64,000 nt of DNA from Idiomarina zobellii (lineage in GTDB: Bacteria; Pseudomonadota; Gammaproteobacteria; Enterobacterales; Alteromonadaceae), in contig NZ_FNCB01000006.1 of assembly GCF_900100855.1 (NCBI RefSeq), positions 36,775 through 100,774 on the forward strand, in the 5' to 3' direction. Of the stretch, positions 55,648-63,608 are shown piece by piece (the first letter of the stretch is position 1; every line of letters starts with the position of its first letter). The notes below the pieces were generated by a model, which did no database searches, had not been told where the DNA came from, and saw only the letters and a program-made list of their open reading frames with translations. Made by a program: the position numbers and the translations under genes.

Positions 55648-55959
55648 TTAGCGATTACGCTGCGAACGCTGTTCGCTCATTGCTTGTTCAATTGTCGCCT
55701 GAAGCAGTTGAATTTTCTCTTCAAGCTTGGCTGTTTTGGCCGACTGTTCGTTCTGGTCTTGTATCCATTCGTGGCACAAGTTTAATGCGGTCATCACGGC
55801 TATTTGTTCGACATTGGTCAGCTGCGTGTTTTCCTTGGTCTCTTCCAGCCTTTGGTTTAAGGCATCTGCCGCTTGCTGTAATGCGCTTTCCTGACCCACA
55901 GGACAGGCAACCTTATAGTTACGCTCCAGCAATTTAATATCCATGGTTTTCGCGGCCAT
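55648..55959 (-). CDS. zapA: Cell division protein ZapA
   Basis: 103 residues. [33 protein letters not shown] is the conserved start, followed by VEQIAVMTALNLCHEWI and a C-terminal coiled coil. ZapA bundles FtsZ filaments at the septum. It precedes ssrS on the same strand and is divergent from ygfB. Confidence 0.95.
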   Translation of the reverse strand: MAAKTMDIKLLERNYKVACPVGQESALQQAADALNQRLEETKENTQLTNVEQIAVMTALNLCHEWIQDQNEQSAKTAKLEEKIQLLQATIEQAMSEQRSQRNR

Positions 55960-56092
55960 TCAAAAGACTCCTTGCAACTGACTCATCAGCGTGAATAACT
56001 GCATTATGGCACGAGCGGCGGGCGTTTGTCAGCTAGCGATTATGTAAAGCCAGTGTTAGGATTATGGCAAGATTCACAAAAGGCGAGATTTC

Positions 56093-56662
56093 ATGTCCAC
56101 ACGCTTTAATTATGACCGTTTAGTCGAACTTTACGCGGGCTACGATATGACACCGGGCGCTTCTGAAATTCAGGGTATGCTCACGGGTTTAATAGCCACC
56201 GGCAGCGAGCCAAAAAGCGACGAGCTTATGGCGGTGTTGGCAGACTTAGCTTACGACGGGCAAAGCATTCCAACAGAGCTTAAAAATTTATTACAGCAAC
56301 AAGCCGAAGAAATTGAACATTCGCTGGGCGACCACGACTTAGGCTTTCGCTTGTTATTGCCGGAAGACGGCGAGCCTTTGCCAGAGCGTTTAAGTGCACT
56401 AGCCGGCTGGGTGAATGCGTTTCTCGCAGGCTACGGTGTTAACCAACAAAGCATGGCCACCTTAAGCGCCGACTTAAAAGAAGCCATTGAAGACATGGTA
56501 GAGCTGGCAAAAATTGAGTTTACCGAAGAAGGTGGCGGCGAGGAAGAAGAGCGCGCTTACTTTGAAATTGTCGAATACCTGCGCGTATCGGCCATGATGT
56601 GCTACACCGAGTTAGGCCGCAAAGAGCAGCCAGCCAATCAACCACCAAAAACACTGCACTAA
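56093..56662 (+). CDS. ygfB: UPF0149 family protein YgfB
   Basis: 189 residues, helical and acidic, with GASEIQGMLTGLIATG, LPEDGEPLPERLSALAGWVNAFLAGYGV and a C-terminal EYLRVSAMMCYTELG. Function is poorly known. It is the first gene of ygfB-pepP-ubiH-ubiI, with 3 bases to pepP. Confidence 0.93.
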   Translation: MSTRFNYDRLVELYAGYDMTPGASEIQGMLTGLIATGSEPKSDELMAVLADLAYDGQSIPTELKNLLQQQAEEIEHSLGDHDLGFRLLLPEDGEPLPERLSALAGWVNAFLAGYGVNQQSMATLSADLKEAIEDMVELAKIEFTEEGGGEEEERAYFEIVEYLRVSAMMCYTELGRKEQPANQPPKTLH

Positions 56663-56665
56663 TTT

Positions 56666-57988
56666 ATGACCGCTGTAACTTCCGTAGAAGAATTTGCACA
56701 ACGTCGGCAGGCGCTTATGAAGCGTTTGCCATTAGGCGCTGTCGCCATTATTGCTGGTAACAGTGAAGTCACACGCAGTAACGACACTGAGTATCCGTTT
56801 CGGCAAAACAGTGACTTTTTCTATTTGACCGGCTTTGCCGAGCCCGACGCGGTGCTGTTACTGGTTAACGGTGAAAAGCCGCAAAGCTTACTGTTTTGTC
56901 AGGACAAAGACCCGCAGCAGGAAGTTTGGCACGGCCTGCGTTTAGGTTATGAAAACGCAGAGCCGACGTTAAAAGTCGACGCCGCTGAAGACATAGACGC
57001 CATTGAAGAGCGACTGCCGGACATACTGAAAGGTATGGATAGCGTGTTCTATCTCATGGGCGACCAGGCCGAAGTGGGCGAGCTAATTAACGGCGCACGC
57101 AACCAATTGCAGCAAGCAGCCAGACGCAGCGGCGAATTACCGCCACAAAGTCTGGGCGACTTACGTGCGTTATTAGACGACATGCGACTGATAAAATCAG
57201 AGGCTGAAATTAACGTCATGCGCGAGTCGGCACGCATTAGCAGCAACGCGTTTCGCCGCATTATGCGCTTTGTTGAGCCCGGCAAACACGAGTATCAGGT
57301 CGGTGCCGAGCTGCATCATGAGTTTGCCATGAACGGCGCACTGTATCCTGCCTACGGGATGATCTGCGGTGGCGGCGCCAACGCTTGCGTACTGCACTAC
57401 ACCGACAACAAAGACGTACTAAACGACGGCGATTTGATCCTCGTCGATGCCGGTGCCGAGTATCAGGGGTATGCTGCCGACATTACCCGTACTTTCCCGG
57501 TTAACGGCAAGTTCAGCGACACCCAGCGCACCTTGTATGAACTGGTATTAAAAGCCCAACAAGCGGCGTTTGAGGAAATAAAACCGGGCAGCAATTTGGT
57601 TAACGCCAGCAACGCTGCCGCGCGGGTGATTAACGACGGTCTGGTTGAGTTGGGTATTATCGACGGTGACCCGGACACCGCGTTTGAAGCCGTGCGCTGG
57701 AAAACCTACTTTATTCACGGTTTAGGGCACTGGCTGGGACTCGACGTACACGACATGGGTCGCTACAAAGATGACAACGGCAAACCGGTACCCTTTGAGC
57801 CGGGCATGGTGTTGACCGTTGAACCGGGTATTTATATTCCCGAAGACGCCGACGTTGATGAAAAGTGGCGCGGCATTGGCATTCGTATTGAAGACGATCT
57901 GGTAGTCACCGCTGAAGGTTATGAAAACCTCACCAGCGACGTGCCTAAAACCATAGAAGAGATAGAAGCATGGATGAGCGGCAAGTAA
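56666..57988 (+). CDS. pepP: Xaa-Pro aminopeptidase
   Basis: 440 residues. N-terminal AMP domain with FRQNSDFFYLTGFAEPDAVLLL; M24 catalytic domain with HYTDNKDVLNDGDLILVDAGAEYQGYAADITRTFPV (metal Asp pair), HGLGHWLGLDVHDMG, VLTVEPGIYIPE and RGIGIRIEDDLVVT. It removes N-terminal residues before proline. Overlaps ubiH by 19 bases. Confidence 0.97.
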   Translation: MTAVTSVEEFAQRRQALMKRLPLGAVAIIAGNSEVTRSNDTEYPFRQNSDFFYLTGFAEPDAVLLLVNGEKPQSLLFCQDKDPQQEVWHGLRLGYENAEPTLKVDAAEDIDAIEERLPDILKGMDSVFYLMGDQAEVGELINGARNQLQQAARRSGELPPQSLGDLRALLDDMRLIKSEAEINVMRESARISSNAFRRIMRFVEPGKHEYQVGAELHHEFAMNGALYPAYGMICGGGANACVLHYTDNKDVLNDGDLILVDAGAEYQGYAADITRTFPVNGKFSDTQRTLYELVLKAQQAAFEEIKPGSNLVNASNAAARVINDGLVELGIIDGDPDTAFEAVRWKTYFIHGLGHWLGLDVHDMGRYKDDNGKPVPFEPGMVLTVEPGIYIPEDADVDEKWRGIGIRIEDDLVVTAEGYENLTSDVPKTIEEIEAWMSGK

Positions 57989-59136
57989 TATCTGCCGATG
58001 TTGCCATTGTTGGCGGCGGTCTGGTTGGTGCGCTGACCGGTATGATGCTGGCGCAGCAGCGCCCGGACTGGCGTATTGTTATTTGTGAACCCCGTAAAGA
58101 AGGCCCACCCAACGACAAACGCATTATTGCGCTGGCCGCAGCATCTGCTCACCGTTTGTCAAAGCTGGGCGTACTCGACAATATTGCCCACGAGCCCATT
58201 AAGCACATTCATATTTCCGATCGCGGCTTCATAGGCGGTACTGAGCTGCATGCCGAACAAGAAGGCGTGGAAGCTTTAGGTAAAGTGGTAGCCGCGTCTG
58301 AGTTGGTCGGCCGCTTATACGACAGTTGCCAGCAACTCAGTAACATTACCTGGTTAGGCGGCGTGCGCGCCGAACAAGTGCAACAAGAGTCTGCTCAGAC
58401 ACGCGTCGTTTTGGACAACCAACAGCAGGTACATTGCCGTTTACTGATTGGTGCCGACGGACAAAACTCGTTGGTGCGCGAGCAGTTACGACTGAAGTCA
58501 GACGTGACCGATTACGGGCAGTATGGCTGTATTGGCATCGTTGACCTCGAACAACCACTCGATGGCTGGGCGTACGAACGCTTTACCGAAAACGGACCCA
58601 TTGCGCTTTTGCCAATGCAGGGGAATCAGGCGTCGTTGGTGTGGAGCTTTACCGAAAAGCAGCTAGCCGAAGCCGAAAAATGGACAGACGCAGAGTTTTT
58701 ACAACGTTGCCAAAAAGCCTTTGGTTATCGAGCCGGGCGTTTTAAATCGGTATCGCCGCGAGTGTTTTATCCGCTTATTTTGCGCCGGGCGAAACGTTCA
58801 ACGCATCACCGCGCGGTTATTATTGGCAATGCCTCGCACGCGTTGCATCCTATTGCGGGGCAGGGCTTTAATTTAGGACTGCGCGACGTCGAACAGCTGT
58901 GCGAAAGCTTAGCCAAAGCAACCGACCCTGGCGCTTTTGAGCATCTGAATAATTACGAACAGCACCGCGAACGCGACTACGAGTCTATTATTCGGTTAAC
59001 CGACGGTTTAGTGCGCGGCTTTTCCAATCAATTCTGGCCAACCGTGCTGGGGCGTAACAGCGCACTCATGCTGTTGCAGCACTGCGCACCGTTAAAGTCC
59101 CGCTTTGCCCGCCTAACCATGGGGATGAAACCATGA
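57970..59136 (+). CDS. ubiH: 2-octaprenyl-6-methoxyphenol hydroxylase
   Basis: 388 residues. FAD-binding DVAIVGGGLVGALTGMML, LLIGADGQNSLVREQL and GNASHALHPIAGQGFNLGLRDVEQL (the UbiH/COQ6 motif). A hydroxylation step of ubiquinone synthesis. Its start lies inside pepP (MDERQVISADV), and its end overlaps ubiI by 4 bases. UbiH versus UbiI order follows the E. coli gene order. Confidence 0.92.
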   Translation: MDERQVISADVAIVGGGLVGALTGMMLAQQRPDWRIVICEPRKEGPPNDKRIIALAAASAHRLSKLGVLDNIAHEPIKHIHISDRGFIGGTELHAEQEGVEALGKVVAASELVGRLYDSCQQLSNITWLGGVRAEQVQQESAQTRVVLDNQQQVHCRLLIGADGQNSLVREQLRLKSDVTDYGQYGCIGIVDLEQPLDGWAYERFTENGPIALLPMQGNQASLVWSFTEKQLAEAEKWTDAEFLQRCQKAFGYRAGRFKSVSPRVFYPLILRRAKRSTHHRAVIIGNASHALHPIAGQGFNLGLRDVEQLCESLAKATDPGAFEHLNNYEQHRERDYESIIRLTDGLVRGFSNQFWPTVLGRNSALMLLQHCAPLKSRFARLTMGMKP

Positions 59137-60311
59137 CACGCAAACAGACTGACATTGTGGTTGTTGGCGGCGGAATGATAGGCCTTAGCCTGGCCACCAA
59201 GCTGGCGCAACAAGGCCGGCAAGTGGTGGTGTTAGAGCGCCACGACCAGCCCGAGCTGACTGAAGAATTGGCATTGCGGGTTAGCGCATTAAACGATCGT
59301 AGCCGCAGCGTGCTGGCCGACTGTGGTGCCTGGCAAAAAATACAGGCGCATCGCACCGGGCCTTATAACAGCATGCAAGTGTGGGACAAAGACAGCCCCG
59401 CCCATATTGAATTTTCCGCTGTCGAAATTAACGCCGAAGACATTGGCGCTATTGTCGAAAACAATGTGGCCGAACACTTTTTGTGGGAAAGTGCCGAACA
59501 GGCTGGCGTGGAAATCATTCAAACGGACAGCTGGAAATTAATAAGCGCGGGCGACGAGAGCAGTCCCGCAGAAGTAAACGTGGGTGAGCAGTTACTTTCC
59601 GCTAACCTCATTATTGGCGCGGACGGCGGGCGCTCGCAAGTGCGTCAGTTTGCCGAACTCCCCATTAGTTTCTGGGACTACGAGCAGCGCGGCATTGTCG
59701 CCAATATTCATACCGAACAGCCTCATAACGGCGTTGCCCGACAAGTGTTTTTACCCACCGGACCGTTGGCGTTGTTACCGACGCCCAACTCACATATTGT
59801 TTCTATTGTTTGGTCTGCCGACGAACCCCTAGCGGCGCAGTTACTGAGCGAAACACCAGAGCGTTTTGCGAAACAGGTAGAGACAGAGTCTGGTCGAGTG
59901 CTGGGTGCGTGCGAATGCGTGTCAGACATAAAAGCTTTTCCGCTTAGAATGCAGTATGCACGCCAGTGGTTTCATCAGCGCATTGTGCTGGCCGGCGACG
60001 CCGCGCACACCATACACCCGCTTGCCGGGCAGGGCGCTAACTTAGGCTTTGGTGACGTTAGCGAGCTGTGCAAACAGTTGCAGGGCGTGGACTTAAAAGC
60101 GCTGAACGACTTAACCAAACACTTAAACGCCTACCAACGAGCCCGCAAAGCCGACACCCAAGTTATGATAGCCGCCATGGAGCTGTTTAAACGCGGCTTT
60201 GGTACCGCCAACCCGGTTGTAAAAGGCCTGCGGGCATTAGCCTTTGCTATTCCCAACAAGTTCACGCCGTTAAAACGTAAACTGGCGGAAGTGGCGTTAG
60301 GTTCAAACTAA
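59133..60311 (+). CDS. ubiI: 2-octaprenylphenol hydroxylase (UbiI/VisC)
   Basis: 392 residues. FAD motifs IVVVGGGMIGLSLATKLAQQG, LIIGADGGRSQVRQFAELP and LAGDAAHTIHPLAGQGANLGFGDVSEL. It hydroxylates C5 of the ubiquinone ring. ATG overlaps the ubiH stop (ATGA). It ends the core block; gcvT does not follow as in E. coli, and the accessory patch begins. Confidence 0.92.
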   Translation: MTRKQTDIVVVGGGMIGLSLATKLAQQGRQVVVLERHDQPELTEELALRVSALNDRSRSVLADCGAWQKIQAHRTGPYNSMQVWDKDSPAHIEFSAVEINAEDIGAIVENNVAEHFLWESAEQAGVEIIQTDSWKLISAGDESSPAEVNVGEQLLSANLIIGADGGRSQVRQFAELPISFWDYEQRGIVANIHTEQPHNGVARQVFLPTGPLALLPTPNSHIVSIVWSADEPLAAQLLSETPERFAKQVETESGRVLGACECVSDIKAFPLRMQYARQWFHQRIVLAGDAAHTIHPLAGQGANLGFGDVSELCKQLQGVDLKALNDLTKHLNAYQRARKADTQVMIAAMELFKRGFGTANPVVKGLRALAFAIPNKFTPLKRKLAEVALGSN

Positions 60312-60378
60312 CCGGGCTCCGTTTCCGGTAAATGATGTGTCCAGATATTTTGTTTTACTTAAGCGATAAACCCACATC

Positions 60379-60819
60379 TTAAGAATAAACCCCGTATTCC
60401 AAACGGGTAATTATGTCCAATACAGCTTCAGTATTTGTGTGACTGTCTAACATATCAATAGGGCGCATATGACCAAGTCCGGGGACTTTTTTGGTCATCC
60501 ATTCAACGGCCGCCTTACGGTCACCGTCAAATAAATCAGTTGAACGAGCAAGTACTTCAATAAGGCTATATAACTTATCACTCTCCTCCGTGGTAAGGCG
60601 TCCTCCTTTCTTACGACGCAGGAAAGTTGTTGGCGGTATGTGTAGCGCTTCAATAATGCTTTTCTGAGTCATTTCCATAGAGCTTGCCACGTGGTTAAGT
60701 ACTTTTATTGGTAATCCATTGGCAATTTGCTCCCTCAATCTTGAGTCTTCATTTGGAAGGCCTAACTCTGCCCATATATCTTTAGGCTGCATTACTGGAG
60801 TGTATTCTCGTAACTCCAT
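60379..60819 (-). CDS. DUF2384 (Xre/MbcA/ParS toxin-binding) antitoxin-like protein, orphan
   Basis: 146 residues from the ATG at 60819, with a strong GGAGGATTT site; a longer frame to 60936 lacks one. N-terminal segment MQPKDIWAELG, helix-turn-helix IIEALHIPPTTFLRRKKGGRL and a C-terminal ParS-type domain with EVLARSTDLFDGDRKAAVEWMTKKVPGLGHMRPIDML. Such antitoxins normally pair with a RES toxin gene downstream; here ubiI follows and no RES gene is visible. It may be a solitary regulator, or its partner may be the divergent fic gene. Confidence 0.8.
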   Translation of the reverse strand: MELREYTPVMQPKDIWAELGLPNEDSRLREQIANGLPIKVLNHVASSMEMTQKSIIEALHIPPTTFLRRKKGGRLTTEESDKLYSLIEVLARSTDLFDGDRKAAVEWMTKKVPGLGHMRPIDMLDSHTNTEAVLDIITRLEYGVYS

Positions 60820-60906
60820 AAATCCTCCGCATGGATCTTTAAAAATAACCGTTTGGTTAATGATAGCACAGTTCAAAATTTCTGCAGTTTTAATTGAAAT
60901 TAGTAG

Positions 60907-60932
60907 CTTGGTGAACCAAGTAACAAGGTTAC
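60907..60932. promoter_or_regulatory. Pair of inverted repeats upstream of the DUF2384 gene
   Basis: CTTGGTGAACCAAG (60907-60920) and GTAACAAGGTTAC (60920-60932) are adjacent perfect inverted repeats (arms of 5 bases). The copy at 63380 has lost parts of both. Possible operator sites of the antitoxin; unproven. Confidence 0.35.
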
Positions 60933-60982
60933 ACAAGCTGGTATGGGAAAAGAATCAGACGAAGCATACTGTGCTGTATGAA
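60910..60982 (+). repeat. Direct repeat, copy 1 (fic upstream segment)
   Basis: A 73-base stretch that recurs at 63380-63452 with three mismatches. It lies in the gap between the divergent DUF2384 gene and fic. Confidence 0.85.
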
Positions 60983-61092
60983 GAAGCTGAATTATATTAG
61001 GATTGTTACCGATAAAACGTAAATTTTCAAATTTGTGTTTTATCATAATTTAAGCTATATATTAATTCATTAACTTAGTTATGGAGTTATAT

Positions 61093-62442
61093 ATGGCAAG
61101 GGTTAGAACGCCACCTTCGATGGATGAACTTTTTTCAGTTTATTCTCCGGAGGATGTTTTTAGAGTTATGAAAACCTACAGTATCACCAATTCTGAAGGT
61201 GAGTACTTGCCATGGGACAAATTTAAGTGGCGTGTCAACAAAGGCGATAACCCGGAACTTGCCTGGTTAGCGACTAAATTGGCTCGGACTAATGTCAGCC
61301 GGAACTTGCCAGAGCTTTGCGGCGTTAATGAATCATCATGTTTTAAGCTGTGCATTCCAGACTCTCTTCAGGCCAAGCTGCATTATATCGATAAGCTGAC
61401 CGGCGGCTCGCAAAGCGTTTCTGACCATCCTTTTTTCGGAAAGCAGGAAAAGAACGCCTATTTAGTCCAAAGCTTACTGATGGAGGAGGCTATTACGTCG
61501 TCACAATTGGAAGGGGCGTCGACAACGCGCAAAGTTGCGAAAGAAATGCTTGAGTCCGAACGTCAGCCACAGAACAAGTCGGAACAAATGATAGCCAATA
61601 ACTATCGGTTAATGAAGCGGGCTGTCAGCTTGAAAAACGACGAGTTAACCATTCCGCTTATTCTGGAATTACACGAAATAGCGACCCATAAAGGCATTGA
61701 TAATGACGCCGTGCCGGGCGAGTTCAGAACCAGTAACGACATTGATATACGCGACCAATACAACGACGTAGCGCATGTTCCGCCAGCGGCCAGAAGCCTA
61801 CAGGAGCGCATGGAAAAGCTTTGTCAGTTTGCCAATGAAGAGCATGGGCAACTGAACTCCGATAACTTTATTCATCCGTTGGTAAAAGCCATTATTTTGC
61901 ATTTTATGGTGGCTTACATTCATCCTTTTGGCGATGGTAACGGACGTACCGCAAGAGCGCTTTTTTATTGGTTTATGCTGAAATCGGGCTACTGGCTGTT
62001 CGAGTATGTGTCCATTAGTAAGCTCATTCAGGAGAAGCGCACCGACTATGATCGCGCGTTTTTATACACTGAAACCGACGACAATGATCTCACCTACTTT
62101 TTGTACCATCAGGTAGACATTGTCGTAAAAGCGGTCGATGCGTTACGGGAGTATATAGAGCGCAAACAAAAAGAAATGTTCGAGTTTATGAACTGGGTTG
62201 AAAAAAGCGCCGTAGCCAACGCTCTAAAACGAGGGCAGCTCGACATACTCAAAGAAGCAGTGAAGAACCCCGGACGGGTATTTACCGTGAAAACCGTAGC
62301 AAACAACCTTGGCTGCAATGAAAATACCGCACGCACCTATTTGAATGACCTCGCCAAGCGAGACCTGCTATTGGTCGGTAAAGCTAGCAAAGGCAAAGCC
62401 ATGCGCTACATTGCGCCCGCTGATCTCGCCGAGCGGTTGTAG
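61093..62442 (+). CDS. Fic-family protein (intact Fic motif) with C-terminal winged helix
   Basis: 449 residues from the second ATG, which has GGAG eight bases upstream; a start at 61081 adds MELY. Residues ~130-141 hold the inhibitory SSQLEG-type motif (S136, E140, G141). The catalytic Fic motif is HPFGDGNGRTAR at 277-288 (canonical HxFxDGNGRxxR). Residues ~375-445 form a winged helix (VKTVANNLGCNENTARTYLNDLAKRDLL). It is probably an AMP transferase with self-regulation; the target is unknown. A partial duplicate of its upstream region and tail lies at 63380-63518. Confidence 0.9.
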   Translation: MARVRTPPSMDELFSVYSPEDVFRVMKTYSITNSEGEYLPWDKFKWRVNKGDNPELAWLATKLARTNVSRNLPELCGVNESSCFKLCIPDSLQAKLHYIDKLTGGSQSVSDHPFFGKQEKNAYLVQSLLMEEAITSSQLEGASTTRKVAKEMLESERQPQNKSEQMIANNYRLMKRAVSLKNDELTIPLILELHEIATHKGIDNDAVPGEFRTSNDIDIRDQYNDVAHVPPAARSLQERMEKLCQFANEEHGQLNSDNFIHPLVKAIILHFMVAYIHPFGDGNGRTARALFYWFMLKSGYWLFEYVSISKLIQEKRTDYDRAFLYTETDDNDLTYFLYHQVDIVVKAVDALREYIERKQKEMFEFMNWVEKSAVANALKRGQLDILKEAVKNPGRVFTVKTVANNLGCNENTARTYLNDLAKRDLLLVGKASKGKAMRYIAPADLAERL

Positions 62443-62460
62443 TCAGCGTGTCCTGATGTA
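62395..62460 (+). repeat. Direct repeat of the fic tail, copy 1
   Basis: Last 16 codons of fic plus 18 bases after it, repeated without change at 63453-63518 (66 identical bases). Confidence 0.9.
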
Positions 62461-62479
62461 ACTACGTCAGGTGCGGTAT

Positions 62480-62938
62480 CTATTCAACAAAGTAGCTAAC
62501 AGGAAGGTTAAAATATCCGGCAAAGCCTTTTGCTTGGTTTAGGTTGACAGTGCGCTTGCCGTTTAACAACTCGCTTATTACGCTTTGAGGCGCTATATTT
62601 TTTAAGTCTTTCTGTTTTACCGAACGGGTTTTCATTAGCATTTTTAGCTTCTCGGCAACTGGAACAGTAGGCATTTCCATTTGATCTTCAAATTCTTCAA
62701 TGCGATCAGAAATTGCGTTAGCAAACACTAGCACAATATCGTTTTCGTGCTGAGCCAAATCCATTAAGTAGTCCATAACGTCGGCTCTCTCAAGAAGCTC
62801 TTTTTCAGACTGAATGGGTGTATAAGTGTAATGAAAAAGCTCAACGGCAGTTCCAGCAAACTCCATTGCTGTAGCACTTATTGCCGAAGCGACTTGTCCC
62901 AGCGCTACCATTTCGTCCTGTTGAGCGTTCATAGTCAT
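62480..62938 (-). CDS. higA: HigA-type antitoxin, helix-turn-helix protein
   Basis: 152 residues. N-terminal helical region followed by a C-terminal XRE/HigA HTH: MLMKTRSVKQKDLKNI, SVISELLNGKRTVNLNQAKGFAGYFNLPVSYF. It would neutralise the toxin encoded upstream and repress the operon. Its start overlaps the toxin stop by one base. Confidence 0.85.
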   Translation of the reverse strand: MTMNAQQDEMVALGQVASAISATAMEFAGTAVELFHYTYTPIQSEKELLERADVMDYLMDLAQHENDIVLVFANAISDRIEEFEDQMEMPTVPVAEKLKMLMKTRSVKQKDLKNIAPQSVISELLNGKRTVNLNQAKGFAGYFNLPVSYFVE

Positions 62939-63309
62939 TACCTTCTTAATTTGCCTTGGTGAACATTGTGTTTACACCACTTGTCGTACTCGGAGTGTGA
63001 CAAAATATCTCTTACAAAGAGTGTATTGTGTCCTAGTTTTGCAAGTATTCGGCAGTTGCTTCCGTGGACATCAAAAATATATAAATCAAATATGGTGCCA
63101 TAGTCACCGTTCTCATTCTTCAGCCGCTTTCCGGCTATTCGGTCTGTATTCCAACCGGATGCTCGGCGCCAAATACTTTTAATTTGGCTGTAAGAATGTG
63201 CATTAAGAGAGTTTTGACCAAAAACATGACACCATAAATCTAACCCCACTTGCCACTGAGGGTATTGAAGCATGGCATTTTTTACTCGCTTCTTTGTGAT
63301 AATTCTCAA
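62938..63309 (-). CDS. higB: HigB-type mRNA-interferase toxin
   Basis: 123 residues from a TTG start at 63309, preceded by AGGAT; it gives RIITKKRVKNAMLQYPQWQ, the expected HigB N-terminus. A later ATG (63273) would lose it. HigB motifs: WNTDRIAGKRL-like segment, DVHGSNCRILAKLGHNTLFVRDILSHSEYDKW. RelE-fold toxin that cuts mRNA on the ribosome. It is toxin-first, as in HigBA pairs. Confidence 0.82.
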   Translation of the reverse strand: MRIITKKRVKNAMLQYPQWQVGLDLWCHVFGQNSLNAHSYSQIKSIWRRASGWNTDRIAGKRLKNENGDYGTIFDLYIFDVHGSNCRILAKLGHNTLFVRDILSHSEYDKWCKHNVHQGKLRR

Positions 63310-63329
63310 AATGCATCCTATGCTGATAA

Positions 63330-63352
63330 AAATATCGCATTTTGCGATATTT
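63330..63352 (-). promoter_or_regulatory. Operator palindrome of higBA
   Basis: AAATATCGCA (63330-63339) and TGCGATATTT (63343-63352) form a perfect inverted repeat with a 3-base centre, 21-43 bases before the toxin start. Likely HigA binding site; inferred from position. Confidence 0.65.
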
Positions 63353-63379
63353 AGCAACTTAAAGTGAAACTAAGATTTC

Positions 63380-63452
63380 GGTGAACCAAGTAATAAGGTC
63401 ACACAAGCTGGTATGGGAAAAGAATCAGACAAAGCATACTGTGCTGTATGAA
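63380..63452 (+). repeat. Direct repeat of the fic upstream segment, copy 2
   Basis: Matches 60910-60982 with three mismatches. It is fused directly to a copy of the fic tail, marking an internal deletion in a second fic module. Confidence 0.85.
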
Positions 63453-63518
63453 AAAGCCATGCGCTACATTGCGCCCGCTGATCTCGCCGAGCGGTTGTAG
63501 TCAGCGTGTCCTGATGTA
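63453..63518 (+). pseudogene. fic remnant (3' end only)
   Basis: Identical to 62395-62460: the last 16 codons of fic with its stop, plus the following 18 bases. There is no fic start or body. It directly follows the upstream-segment repeat, so the fic body between them was lost. Its end is where similarity stops and the IS110 left region begins. Confidence 0.85.
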
Positions 63519-63608
63519 GCCTGATGAGATGGTCCCCTCCCTCTTACGGCATCGCAATGTGCCAATATAGAGGTTCAAGCTTCTATAGAAACAGAGTGGA
63601 GAGGACCA
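63519..63608 (+). other. IS110 element 5' non-coding region with self-complementary leader
   Basis: GGTCCCCTCC (63531-63540) pairs with GGAGAGGACC (63598-63607), with one mismatch, and TATAGA (63566-63571) pairs with TCTATA (63582-63587) inside. The 3' arm covers the transposase ribosome site. At ~90 bases it is too short for a full IS110-type bridge RNA of usual length, so such an RNA, if present, would be on the other side of the gene. Confidence 0.45.

Noticed and set aside
60312..60335. Possible terminator after ubiI (ACCGGGCTCCGTTTCCGGT)
   Set aside because: The stem is only five bases with an 8-9 base loop and has no U-run.
60820..60936. N-terminal extension of the DUF2384 gene
   Set aside because: The extra 39 residues have no ribosome site and cover the inverted repeats; the ATG at 60819 has GGAGGATTT.
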